Positions 8,715 to 16,786 of a stretch of DNA of 64,000 nucleotides are shown here, one piece after another. Under the pieces are notes generated by a model. It was given only the letters and a program-made list of their open reading frames with translations, was not told the DNA's origin and did not search any database. The stretch's first letter is position 1. The number at the start of each line of letters is the position of its first letter. The stretch is from Arcobacter venerupis (GTDB lineage: Bacteria > Campylobacterota > Campylobacteria > Campylobacterales > Arcobacteraceae), in contig NZ_CP053840.1 of the NCBI RefSeq assembly GCF_013201665.1, forward strand, positions 2,852,001 to 2,916,000, written 5' to 3'. The position numbers and the translations under genes were made by a program.

Positions 8715-9303
8715 ACCAATCCTTTTTGTTCAATTCTATATCCATCTTTAACTACAACATTTACTTCATCTGAGCTTTTGTTTATTTTTTCTTTATCATA
8801 AGTTTTTTTTGCATATGGTAAATGTAAAACCAATCTCAAAGCATTTTTTACTGAATAAAATCCTTGATAGTTATAAATATCAATTTACTAAATCTTTTAA
8901 ATTTTCTGTGATTTTTGGGTAACTAATTACTTGTGATGAACTGATAATATGAGTTTTATTTATATCTGATAATAGATTTATTTCAATATAACCTTTTGTT
9001 TTTGCATAACTATAAATGCTTTTTAAATATCCAAATAATTTAGAAGCTGTAACTGGTGCTTTTTTATTTTTTTCAATCAATACAATTGTAACATCTTGGA
9101 TTTTAATATCTTTTATTTTCTTATTACCAATAAAAGGCAAAATATCATTTTCAATTCTTGTTTTCTTCCATTGATATTGAGGTAAACCACTTTTTGATTT
9201 TTCCATCTCTAACCATTGAATAAAGATATTTTTAAAACTACTTGTATCTTCAATTTGTTTTAGTTCTTTTTGTTCTTTGTAGTATTCAATAGGGTCAATT
9301 CCA
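8705..9303 (-). pseudogene. P4-type tyrosine integrase remnant
   Basis: The reverse frame after an in-frame stop at about 9306 reads FGIDPIEYYKEQK, then a SAM-like core-binding domain (RIENDILPFIGNKKIKDIK, ending ITENLKDLVN) and TGA at 8880. In another frame the homology continues as YNYQGFYSVKNALRLVLHLP, the start of the catalytic domain of P4-type integrases, before sequence that no longer fits. The N-terminus, the R-H-R-Y catalytic residues and the frame are all lost. P4-type integrases usually sit beside the tRNA 3' end they used, and a 3'-damaged tRNA-Cys lies 185 bases away. Confidence 0.65.
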
Positions 9304-9484
9304 AATTAGTTAAGGAGTTTGTAGTACTTTTGGTACCTAAAAAAACATATTTTTATGTTTTTTAGTTTTTATGTACCAATTTATGTACCAGTTTTATTTA
9401 GATGATGTTAGAATACCTTAGATTAATATTTGATTAAATAGGCTTAGAAGTTCGATTTTTTCGTGGTTGCTTAGATTGATTGAA
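9304..9484. other. Intergenic with hairpin and GTACCA repeats
   Basis: No gene is seen. CTAAAAAAACATA (9337-9349) pairs with TATGTTTTTTAG (9354-9365). Just beyond, ATGTACCA occurs twice in tandem, and TAGTACTTTTGGTACC lies before it. Similar GTACCA motifs occur in the island's primase promoter region. This is probably the decayed end of an integrated element. Confidence 0.35.
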
Positions 9485-9488
9485 TTTA

Positions 9489-9560
9489 TGAGGTAGTCGG
9501 ACTCGAACCAACGCATGTCGGATTTGCAATCCGAGGCATTACCAGCTTTGCTATACCTCC
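9489..9560 (-). pseudogene. tRNA-Cys(GCA) copy with damaged 3' end
   Basis: The cloverleaf with anticodon GCA is intact from the 5' GGAGGTA through the T-arm. The 3' side reads TACCTCA followed by TAAA, so the first acceptor pair is G-A and no CCA is encoded. The second copy at 24648-24723 has TACCTCC-T-CCA. The two bodies are otherwise identical. This is probably the original chromosomal copy, eroded after a recombination at its 3' end. A functional tRNA is possible but unlikely. Confidence 0.7.
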
Positions 9561-9630
9561 AACAGAAATGTATAGTCTATTTTTAAATCATTTAAAATTG
9601 AAAAAAGTTAGATGATTTAGTTATGAATAA

Positions 9631-9686
9631 TGGCAGAGGGCAAGGGATTCGAACCCTCGGAGGCTTTCACCTCGCCGGTTTTCAAA
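9631..9686 (-). pseudogene. 3' half of tRNA-Ser: island left attachment site
   Basis: The 56 bases are the 3' part of tRNA-Ser, from the anticodon loop to CCA. Together with the bases up to 9624 they match 24785-24847 exactly (63 nt). Identity stops at TTTGAAA, the anticodon loop, which marks the likely crossover of a tyrosine integrase. The 5' half is absent here. Confidence 0.88.
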
Positions 9687-9916
9687 TTCTTCTTTAAGTA
9701 AGAGTTTATGGATATAAGTCCGATATATACTAGGCTTTGCAAAAAGTTTTCCGGTCTAAAACCTGTCTTTTTCTAACTTTTTACATTCATAATAAGCGTA
9801 CCTTCAACATACATCACATAAACTAATCATTTTAATATTTGAGTTAAATCATTTTTACTTATTTTATTCAAAATCAACTCAAACATATTTATTTTCTTTA
9901 TTCTTGATAAATTTTA
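9687..9916. other. Island left end, non-coding
   Basis: No convincing gene. At 9749-9767 the sequence TTCCGGTCTAAAACCTGTC resembles two motifs near the right end of the island (24451-24469 and 24581-24600). Such repeats inside both ends could be integrase arm or excisionase sites; this is inference. Confidence 0.35.
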
Positions 9917-11008
9917 TTAAACTCTATTTTTTACAAAATTAAATATCATTAGTTTTGATTTAAAACTAGCAACAAAAACCACTAAACTTATTATTAAAGA
10001 AAATAATTGAATTATCAACCCTAATGTAAAATTTATAATGAATTCTCCTATTGTTAAAGCATTTTTACCTAGTATTTTAAATACTCCTTTCGTTTTTGAA
10101 CCAAATTTTGCAGAAATTTTATTAAGTCTTTTCAAATCGTCTGTATTATCAACATATTTTAATAGCTTTATAGTGTCAATTTTTGAGGAAACATTTTTAC
10201 TAAGTATTGAAATATTCTCAAAAAGCTCTTTCGTATGTTTTAAATCAATTGTTTTCCCAAATGAAGCAAAATTTGTTTTTAAATTTTTTGTATCTTTAAA
10301 ATCTATAGATTTTAATTTCGAGTAATCCATTGATTTTGAAAGTAAAGATGAAAAATTTTTAGTGAATTTTTTAGTTAAATTATTTGTTTTTTTTGCAAAT
10401 TTCATTATAGAAGTACTTATTTTTAGTGAGCTAGAGCCTCCTAATGTAACTAATTGAGATGCACTCATACCAACACCAATTGCAGCAAGTCCCATAACAA
10501 GAGAGTCATATTCTTCACCTGAAACTAATTTTTGACCTTCTAATGATAAATCCCTAATATCACCAACTATTAACATATCAGAAATAGTACTACCTGCTAA
10601 TCCTGCCATACTATCTGATTCGCCAGTAACAAAAGACTCTCCAAAATCGTGTGTATTACTTTTTACTTTAGAGAAAAAAGTATTTTTTTCTTCCAGTTTT
10701 TTACTTAATTCTTCTGATAAATCAATATTTAAATATTCTGCCATATCCCTATAAATAATACTATCTTCAATTTTATTTTCATTTAGTGATTCAATAATCT
10801 TTTTTTCCAAGTATTCTTTTGTTGCAACTTGTTTTAACTCTTTCTCAACTTCAATACTTGGGTCTTTTATCTCATAAGTAAAAAAGATAAACACTGCTAT
10901 TATTAATATAGATATAAAAGATAGATATCGCCACTTCTTTTGATTATTTTCTTCCAAATATGTTCCTTTTTTAGTAAAGAATGTTTGTATTGTTTTTATT
11001 ATATCCAT
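9917..11008 (-). CDS. Unknown membrane protein, island operon
   Basis: 363 residues. A transmembrane helix at about 28-45, a charged helical region, a small-residue block at about 130-190 (GESDSMAGLAGSTISDML, then GDIRDLSLEGQKL and GEEYDSLVMGLAAIGVGMSA), a lysine-rich amphipathic section, and a hydrophobic C-terminus at about 325-355. The GD-RDL and GEEYD block occurs in uncharacterised proteobacterial membrane proteins, as far as I recall; no function is assigned. Last gene of the left island operon, 95 bases after the WYL regulator. Confidence 0.7.
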   Translation of the reverse strand: MDIIKTIQTFFTKKGTYLEENNQKKWRYLSFISILIIAVFIFFTYEIKDPSIEVEKELKQVATKEYLEKKIIESLNENKIEDSIIYRDMAEYLNIDLSEELSKKLEEKNTFFSKVKSNTHDFGESFVTGESDSMAGLAGSTISDMLIVGDIRDLSLEGQKLVSGEEYDSLVMGLAAIGVGMSASQLVTLGGSSSLKISTSIMKFAKKTNNLTKKFTKNFSSLLSKSMDYSKLKSIDFKDTKNLKTNFASFGKTIDLKHTKELFENISILSKNVSSKIDTIKLLKYVDNTDDLKRLNKISAKFGSKTKGVFKILGKNALTIGEFIINFTLGLIIQLFSLIISLVVFVASFKSKLMIFNFVKNRV

Positions 11009-11103
11009 CCAAATAACTCATAAATGACTCATTTTCTTATTTTTCAAAAGAATTCCAAAATTTACTAAAATAATTATTCAATATTCCCTCAATATTTGCT
11101 TTC

Positions 11104-11979
11104 TTATATTTTCAAATACTCTTTCAAACCATTTTCCAGTTTTTCTTTGAGATAATCAGGAGAGATAATCTCTACATTTGGTATCCAGTATCTAACTATT
11201 TTTAGTATTTCTTCATCAAATGAAACTTTACAAGAAACAAGTAATCCTTTATCATCTAGTTCTTTTAAAACAATTTGATTAGGGATGATTTTTCTTCTTA
11301 AGAAATAGTTAGATACTTCTTTTTTTATTTTTAATACTACTTCTATTTCACTATTACTAAACCAAACATTATCATCATTATTGATTTTATCAATTATGCT
11401 TTGTTCAATTTTAAAGGTTTGTGATACTTTTTCTAATTTAGTGATTTTTTTGAAGCTAAAAGTTTTTATTTCATCTTCTTGAGTTGCTATAAGATACCAA
11501 ATACCTTTAGTATTTAGTAGCTTATATGGTTTTACTATTCTTGCTTTATCATTGTAAGTGAATGTAATAGAATTATTAGAAAGAATAGATTCTTCAACTA
11601 ATTTAAACTCATTTGTTTTATCACTTACATCTTCATAGTTATGCCCTTTTATGATATAGGCTTTAGAGATTGTATCATCAAGGATATTTTTTAAAAAATC
11701 TTCTTGTAAAGATGGATATAGTTCTTTTATACCACTCAAAACTGCAAAGTTTTTTATATCATCAAAGTTTAATTTTCCTAGATAATACTCTTCGAGATAA
11801 TAAAGATTATTCTCTTTTTTAATTGGTAAATATGAAAGTCTTTCAGATAAATCCCTTTGAATAGTTCTTTTTGTGACATTAAACTCTTCAACTAGATTAT
11901 CTATACTAAACTTTTCACCTGAGTTGAATTTATTTAAGATTAAAGCTAATCTAGTTGCAATTTTATCGTGACTTTTCAT
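11104..11979 (-). CDS. WYL-domain transcriptional regulator
   Basis: 291 residues. The N-terminal winged helix-turn-helix (about 8-50) has NVTKRTIQRDLSERL as recognition helix, DeoR/YafY style. The WYL domain (about 130-200) contains the eponymous core as GIWYLIATQE, and a WCX-like C-terminus follows. WYL regulators bind nucleic-acid-type ligands and often control defence or mobile-element genes (family knowledge). It lies inside the operon of unknown genes and probably regulates it. The start has no strong ribosome site but fits the HTH. Confidence 0.88.
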   Translation of the reverse strand: MKSHDKIATRLALILNKFNSGEKFSIDNLVEEFNVTKRTIQRDLSERLSYLPIKKENNLYYLEEYYLGKLNFDDIKNFAVLSGIKELYPSLQEDFLKNILDDTISKAYIIKGHNYEDVSDKTNEFKLVEESILSNNSITFTYNDKARIVKPYKLLNTKGIWYLIATQEDEIKTFSFKKITKLEKVSQTFKIEQSIIDKINNDDNVWFSNSEIEVVLKIKKEVSNYFLRRKIIPNQIVLKELDDKGLLVSCKVSFDEEILKIVRYWIPNVEIISPDYLKEKLENGLKEYLKI

Positions 11980-11989
11980 ATCTATCCTT

Positions 11990-12889
11990 CTATTTTTTTA
12001 CATTGGTTGATTGTGTATTTACAGATGTTTTTCGTTTTTCTTCTTCAATTAAACCTCTAATACTACCAATTTCATCTATACATTCACCACTATCAAAAGT
12101 GGCATCTACACAACTTGTTTTATTTACATCTATTTTTGATGCAACAGTTTTCACAAATTCTATCATTTCATCTGCTCTTTTACTTGTATTATTTTTATAA
12201 GCATCTAATGTTATTTTGCCCCAATCTTGTTCTTGAAACCAACTATAAAAAGGTATACAATTATGTAGTCTAACTGAACCAATTGCAAAATCATTGATTT
12301 TACAAATCATTTGTACTTCAATTCCCTTTGATAAATTTGATGCCCAATCAATATACTCTTTTTTCATTCTAGCACTTGGAGTCATATATGGATTACTTCC
12401 ACCTGATAGTGATAAAGAAGGTTCATTTGATGAACTTTTACTAATATTTATAACTTTCCCACTAACTAACAATAACTTATTCTTAAACAAATTATCAGCA
12501 TTAATTTCATTTTTTTCATATTCTAATTGAATTGCATTTGCAGAAACAACACTAGGTATTACAATATTCTCATCATTTGAAAATATTGGTTCTCCACCAT
12601 TTATTAGGGCTTCCGTTTGATTTTGTATCAAAGTATGAAATATATTTGCTTCTATTTCAGTTAGATATAGTTCTTTTTTTACAGTTGATGAACTTGATTT
12701 TTCAGTTGAATTTGTTCCAAGTTTCGAATCATCAATATTATTCCCTACAACAGATAATATAATAATAGCTATCAAGAAAATCATAATATAAAACCAAATA
12801 CCTCTTTTTCTTTTATATCCACAATGTGGACACACTTTCACATTTGATGAAATCTCTTTCCCACACTCTTCACATTTTACCAATGCCAT
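11990..12889 (-). CDS. Zinc-ribbon membrane protein with tRNA_anti-like OB fold
   Basis: 299 residues from the ATG at 12889, chosen because AAGGAAAATAAC precedes it and MALVKCEECG starts the zinc ribbon. Cysteines pair as CEEC (6-9) and CPHC (20-23). One transmembrane helix follows at about 32-52. The middle (about 110-215) fits the OB-fold tRNA_anti-like domain: KLLLVSGKVINISKS, then VQMICKINDFAIGSV. A polar tail with a Cys pair follows. The protein is probably membrane bound with the OB domain outside the cytoplasm. Partner unknown. Confidence 0.72.
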   Translation of the reverse strand: MALVKCEECGKEISSNVKVCPHCGYKRKRGIWFYIMIFLIAIIILSVVGNNIDDSKLGTNSTEKSSSSTVKKELYLTEIEANIFHTLIQNQTEALINGGEPIFSNDENIVIPSVVSANAIQLEYEKNEINADNLFKNKLLLVSGKVINISKSSSNEPSLSLSGGSNPYMTPSARMKKEYIDWASNLSKGIEVQMICKINDFAIGSVRLHNCIPFYSWFQEQDWGKITLDAYKNNTSKRADEMIEFVKTVASKIDVNKTSCVDATFDSGECIDEIGSIRGLIEEEKRKTSVNTQSTNVKK

Positions 12890-12964
12890 GTTATTTTCCT
12901 TTTTTTTGTTTTTTTTCTTACATATTGAAATCATAACTTTATGCTTTGCAAGGTTGTGTCGCAA

Positions 12965-13318
12965 TCAAATAACATACTCCTGCAATTTCTCCTTTATTTC
13001 TTCATCCAATATATCTTCCAACATCACAAACGCAACATTCACATCATTATCTATAAACACCAATATTTCAATAACTCCATCTTCTATTTCAACCATATTT
13101 ATATCATCATAAAGTCCTGTATCTATAGAACTTAATTGACAAGTTGACAAAGTTATTGGAGTTGATTTTATTTCATTTTGATTTTCTATTATTACAAAGT
13201 AACCATCATTTAGATAATCAAACTCTTTAGTTAATCTATCAAATGATTTATACAGATGATTTTTTAGTTTTTCATTTTGGATTTTATTTATATCTGTTTT
13301 ATTAAGTATTTCTATCAT
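12965..13318 (-). CDS. Unknown acidic protein
   Basis: 117 residues, strongly acidic in its second half (EIEDGVIEILVFIDNDVNVA, EDILDEEIKEKLQEYVI). It has no transmembrane segment and no recognised motif. The ATG overlaps the stop of the DUF2958 gene by four bases, so the two are translationally coupled. A cytoplasmic accessory of the island operon is the most that can be said. Confidence 0.7.
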   Translation of the reverse strand: MIEILNKTDINKIQNEKLKNHLYKSFDRLTKEFDYLNDGYFVIIENQNEIKSTPITLSTCQLSSIDTGLYDDINMVEIEDGVIEILVFIDNDVNVAFVMLEDILDEEIKEKLQEYVI

Positions 13319-13617
13319 TGGTGTTCCTTTTTTATTACACTTAATTTTGTAGGTTTAAAAGAGGTATCTCTTTCAACAGCTAAACCAAGTTGACCTTTTA
13401 CAGATTCTAGTTCTTCAAGTGAGAAATATCCCAACTCACGTTCAAGTCCACATACATAACCAAAGAATATTTCATTTGTTTTATCAAATTCAAGTACATA
13501 CCAACTCCAAGAGCTATCAGGAGTGAAGAATTTACATTGGATTAGAGGGTCTTTGATATTTTCAGTTGAGTATAGAGGTGGAAGTGTTTTTATTAGTTCA
13601 TCAGTTAGCAGTTTCAT
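13315..13617 (-). CDS. DUF2958 family protein
   Basis: 100 residues, beginning MKLLTDELIKTLPPLY, with FFTPDSSWSWYVLEFD, FFGYVCGLERELGYFSLEEL and ERDTSFKPTKL. These are the conserved blocks of DUF2958, a small domain found mainly on plasmids and integrative elements. Its function is unknown. It overlaps both neighbours and is therefore within one tight operon. Confidence 0.88.
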   Translation of the reverse strand: MKLLTDELIKTLPPLYSTENIKDPLIQCKFFTPDSSWSWYVLEFDKTNEIFFGYVCGLERELGYFSLEELESVKGQLGLAVERDTSFKPTKLSVIKKEHQ

Positions 13618-14299
13618 TTTTTACTTCTTTATTAGCTTTTTTAAGAACAAAGAGCTGACCACTTTTATCTTGTGAATTGTTATAAGAGATTTTTCTCACA
13701 TATTGTTTTAAATCTGTATTTTGAGAGATAAGTCTGCCTAATCTTCTTTTATCCCCTACTTCAAGTTTTACATTTAGTATCATGGTATAACTTGATTTAT
13801 CTATAGTGATATTGATTAATTTATCTTGTAGATAAGTTTTTACAATATCTTCTAAAGCATCTTTATAATCAAGTAGATTTATCTCTTTTATTTGAGTTGG
13901 GTTTGATAATACATAAGTGTATGAGAATTGAGTAATTTCATTATCATCTACTTTTGTTTTTACAGGTGTTGGGATTGGAGTTTTGTTTAGAGAAGATGAT
14001 TTTTTGATAAGCTTTACTATTAGTTTTACCCAATCATCTGGGTAATCACCATCTTGATGGGCAGATAGTTCTATATTGTAATTAGCTTTGAACTTATTTA
14101 CAACATTTACTTCTTTTGAGGCATTGAACCAATCTTTGGCTTCTTGTTCATTGCTATTCTTAAACTCAAATTCTAATTGCGCTCCATCATCATTACTAAC
14201 AAATTTGATACTATCAGGAATACCGCCTTTTGGGTATTCGCCTTTTCTATTTTGGAAATCAGCTGTTTCTAGCTTTTTTAGTTCTTTAATTAGATTCAT
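13601..14299 (-). CDS. Unknown island protein, two-domain
   Basis: 232 residues. The first part (about 1-90) contains AKDWFNASKEVNVVNKF and HQDGDYPDDWVKLIVKLI; a proline/threonine linker (TPIPTPVKTK) leads to a second part (about 115-225) that looks alpha/beta and ends in a basic segment. No family recognised. It overlaps the DUF2958 gene by 17 bases and a small upstream frame by 14. Confidence 0.65.
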   Translation of the reverse strand: MNLIKELKKLETADFQNRKGEYPKGGIPDSIKFVSNDDGAQLEFEFKNSNEQEAKDWFNASKEVNVVNKFKANYNIELSAHQDGDYPDDWVKLIVKLIKKSSSLNKTPIPTPVKTKVDDNEITQFSYTYVLSNPTQIKEINLLDYKDALEDIVKTYLQDKLINITIDKSSYTMILNVKLEVGDKRRLGRLISQNTDLKQYVRKISYNNSQDKSGQLFVLKKANKEVKNETAN

Positions 14300-14399
14300 G
14301 GATATTTTTTCCTTTACTATTTTTTACATTATTTTCAACAACAATTGCAATTACTGCAACAACTAAACACTTAACCAATACGCATATATTTTTATTCAT
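14286..14399 (-). CDS. Possible 37-residue membrane peptide
   Basis: MNKNICVLVKCLVVAVIAIV is followed by a short charged tail. An AAGGAAATTGT ribosome site precedes the ATG, and the stop lies inside the next gene's start. The single hydrophobic helix and the coupling argue for a real small protein that opens the operon. Chance cannot be excluded at this length. Confidence 0.4.
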   Translation of the reverse strand: MNKNICVLVKCLVVAVIAIVVENNVKNSKGKNIHESN

Positions 14400-14680
14400 A
14401 CAATTTCCTTATTTTGATTTTGATTTTTAATATCACATTTTTAATATATTGTTATAGATATAGATTTTTCACCTCGCCGGTTATCTTAGTTGTAAAGGAA
14501 GGTCTTAGTATGGATGGAAGGTTGATTTATAGGTTTATTTGTGGAAAAATACCCTGTATAAAATAGGTCAAGTTTAGAGTCATTTTTGTAGTGGTTCATT
14601 AAGAGCATTGGGGGAAGAGAATTATTTAAAAGAGTTTTTATTAATAATTTGAAAAAAGGTATACTAGTCTTATATTAAAA
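14400..14680. other. Intergenic spacer at internal att-like core
   Basis: Apart from the att-like site at 14467-14482 this stretch holds no gene. CCCTGTATAAAATAGGTCAAG at about 14553-14573 weakly recalls the CCGGTCAAAAC motifs near the island ends. It probably carries the promoters of the leftward operon and of the rightward YccF gene. Confidence 0.4.
14467..14482 (+). repeat. Internal att-like core (16 nt)
   Basis: TTTCACCTCGCCGGTT is identical to bases within the tRNA-Ser half-sites at both island ends and has the same orientation. A GC-rich 16-mer recurring in this AT-rich sequence is very unlikely by chance. It separates the left operon from the integrase/replication block and suggests tandem insertion. 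Confidence 0.75.
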
Positions 14681-14695
14681 ATGGGAAATACAATA

Positions 14696-15151
14696 ATGAG
14701 ATTACTTGGCAATTTTTTATGGTTTATTTTAGGTGGAGTAATAATGGGAATACTTTGGTGGATAATGGGATTGATTTGTTTCATATCAATTATTGGTATA
14801 CCTTGGGGAAAAGCTTGTTTCGTAATAGGAGAGTTTACATTTTTTCCATTTGGAAAAGAAGCTATTAGCAGGAAAGAGTTATATCAAACTGAAGATCTTG
14901 GTACGAGTGGATTTGGAGTAATTGGAAATATCATTTGGTTTTTACTCTTTGGATTATGGCTAGCAATTGCTCACATACTTAATGCTGTAGCTTGTTTCAT
15001 TACAATCATTGGGATACCTTTTGCTATACAACATTTAAAACTTGCAGGTATTGCACTTTTTCCAATAGGTCAAACAATAGTTGATAAGGAAGTAGCATTT
15101 GAAGTTCGTATGCAAAATGCTAGAGAGAAAGTTAATCAATTGCGAAACTAA
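14696..15151 (+). CDS. YccF-domain membrane protein
   Basis: 151 residues with two copies of the YccF domain. Each has a transmembrane helix and the pattern (C/A)FI(S/T)IIGIPxxxxxxK: FISIIGIPWGKACFVIGEFTF and FITIIGIPFAIQHLKLAGIAL, each followed by FPxG. The ATG at 14696 is preferred because family members begin MRxxxNxxWF and a GGGA lies before it; the in-frame ATG at 14681 has no ribosome site. Inner-membrane location is likely. Function in the family is unknown. Confidence 0.85.
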   Translation: MRLLGNFLWFILGGVIMGILWWIMGLICFISIIGIPWGKACFVIGEFTFFPFGKEAISRKELYQTEDLGTSGFGVIGNIIWFLLFGLWLAIAHILNAVACFITIIGIPFAIQHLKLAGIALFPIGQTIVDKEVAFEVRMQNAREKVNQLRN

Positions 15152-15170
15152 TACTAGTTTACAAAAAAAA

Positions 15171-15197
15171 AGAGTAGATGAATAAATCATCTACTCT
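15171..15197. terminator. Bidirectional intrinsic terminator
   Basis: AGAGTAGATGA pairs with TCATCTACTCT around a 5-base loop. An A8 run lies on the left (a U run for the reverse strand) and TTT on the right. It separates the converging YccF gene and integrase. Confidence 0.85.
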
Positions 15198-15206
15198 TTA
15201 GAGTTA

Positions 15207-16369
15207 TCAAGCTGTTAAATTTTCTAATTGGTCTCGAATATCATCTTGATTCGCATTCCCAAATTGTAGATAAAATCGTTCTGTGGTGCTTAAAACACTA
15301 TGACCTAAGCATTTTGATACAGTTGATATGGGTATCTTATTCTCAACAGCAACACTTGTAAAAGAGTGTCTAGTATTGTATAAAACTCGATATTCAAGGC
15401 TTAACCTTTTTAAAAGAGGCTTATAATATTTATCAACTATAGTTCTTGAATCACTATAGGGAGAATCTGTATATGGTTTTGGAAACAGATATATTCTTTG
15501 AGAAGTTCCTATCCATTTGATTAAAGTTTCTTTTAGAGTTTTTATCATTGGAACAACTCTTGTTTTTCCCGTTTTTGTACCAGATTCTACACCTTTTCTG
15601 ATTGAGCGTTGAATGGTTATTGTATTTCAAGTTTTAAAGCCATAATTTCACCAGTTCTAGCACCTGTTAATAATGCTATATGCATAAAAGTATTTATAAA
15701 TGGAAAATCTATTTTATCTTTAGCTGTTCCATTTTCACAAGTATCATTTAGTATGATATTTCTTTCATCTTTAGAAAAATATTCTGTACTTTTATCTTTA
15801 GGTTTTGAAAAAAGTTTTGAACTTCTTTTTACAAAACTTATAGGATTTGATTCGATATATTCATTTTCACAAGCGTAATCTAACACTCTTTTAACCACAT
15901 AGTACTTTTTATTAAATCTACTTTGAGATAATTCTTGCTCTGCTATTTCATTTACCCATGCTTTAATATCTTTAACTTTAATATCTTTTAATGGCATCTT
16001 TGAAAAAAATGGCAACACATCTAGTTTAAGAATATTTTGATAATCTTTTGTACTATCAAGTTTTCCTCTATCTGCTTCTGCTTCTTTTAATGCTAGATGT
16101 GCAACATCTTCAAACAATACTATTTCTTTATTCTCTAAAGTTTGAAATAGTGATTCATAATGTTCTTGTGCTAAATCAAATTTATTCTTTTCAATAGACT
16201 TTAATGCACTTGGTGTTGATTGTATTCCTGTGCTAAATCTAAATCTATTACCAACTTTTCCTTTTGGTAGCTTTACATTTGGTTTAGTTCTGTAATCTAA
16301 TTTAATAGAACCATCTTCTTCAAAAATCCTAACAGATTTAATAACTGGGTTTTGGTTTAATATTTTCAT
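15207..16369 (-). pseudogene. Frameshifted tyrosine integrase of the island
   Basis: Two reverse frames make one tyrosine recombinase. The N-terminal part (16369-15617, 250 residues) has a SAM-like core-binding domain and the first catalytic Arg in TGARTGEIMALKLE, then stops at EIQ*. Homology resumes in another frame as TITIQRSIRKGVESGTKTGK and continues to 15207 with NTRHSFTS, CLGHSVLSTTERFY and the catalytic Tyr. The junction lacks about seven expected residues, so there is a small out-of-frame deletion as well. AAGGAATTAATT precedes the ATG. Unless this is a sequencing error, the enzyme is inactive and the island fixed. Confidence 0.85.
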
Positions 16370-16441
16370 AATTAATTCCTTGGTTTTATAATTTATTCAT
16401 ATTTTTAATATATTATTGAAAATGCATAAATCCCAAAGGAT

Positions 16442-16672
16442 TTACGCATCAATTTCCATGAGTTCAGCATTCATTATTAATTTTAATTCATTATAAGCTG
16501 AATTATTTTTTGCTAATACATCTGCTTCATCTTTTGTGAAAAGAATTTCATCTTTATCACACTCTAATTCTCTACACATCCACTTTAAATGAGCTTCGTT
16601 GTCACTAAAATCTCTAAGTGTTTCTTGTTTTTTTGAAGCACTAAGCCAAATATTTTTATCAATTTTTTTCAT
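16442..16672 (-). CDS. Small unknown protein upstream of integrase
   Basis: 76 residues, MKKIDKNIWLSASKKQETLR onward, charged and probably helical, with one CRELECDKDE segment. GGAAAAAATAAA precedes the ATG. The place between integrase and replication genes is where excisionases are often found, but no winged-helix motif is evident, so that role is not claimed. Confidence 0.6.
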   Translation of the reverse strand: MKKIDKNIWLSASKKQETLRDFSDNEAHLKWMCRELECDKDEILFTKDEADVLAKNNSAYNELKLIMNAELMEIDA

Positions 16673-16731
16673 TTTATTTTTTCCTATTATTCATTTTTTA
16701 TCAATTTTTATATTTTTACTGCAAAAAATCA

Positions 16732-16769
16732 CCCGTCCCGCCCATAAATTTTTATGGGTGGGCATGGGC
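16732..16769. terminator. GC-rich hairpin A (terminator or replication structure)
   Basis: CCCGTCCCGCCCATAAA pairs with TTTATGGGTGGGCATGGGC, allowing G-U pairs. It lies just downstream of the helicase stop on the reverse strand. A closely similar hairpin lies at 19991-20030, on the other side of the replication genes. Most simply these are related terminators at the ends of two divergent units. Confidence 0.6.
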
Positions 16770-16786
16770 AAAAAAATTATCATTTT

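Noticed and set aside
14562-14583. Third CCGGTCAAAAC-type arm site at the internal att core
   Set aside because: Only the AAAATAGGTCAA part matches; too weak to count.
16442-16672. Excisionase (Xis) assignment
   Set aside because: Position is suggestive, but no winged-helix or MerR-like motif is visible in the 76 residues.
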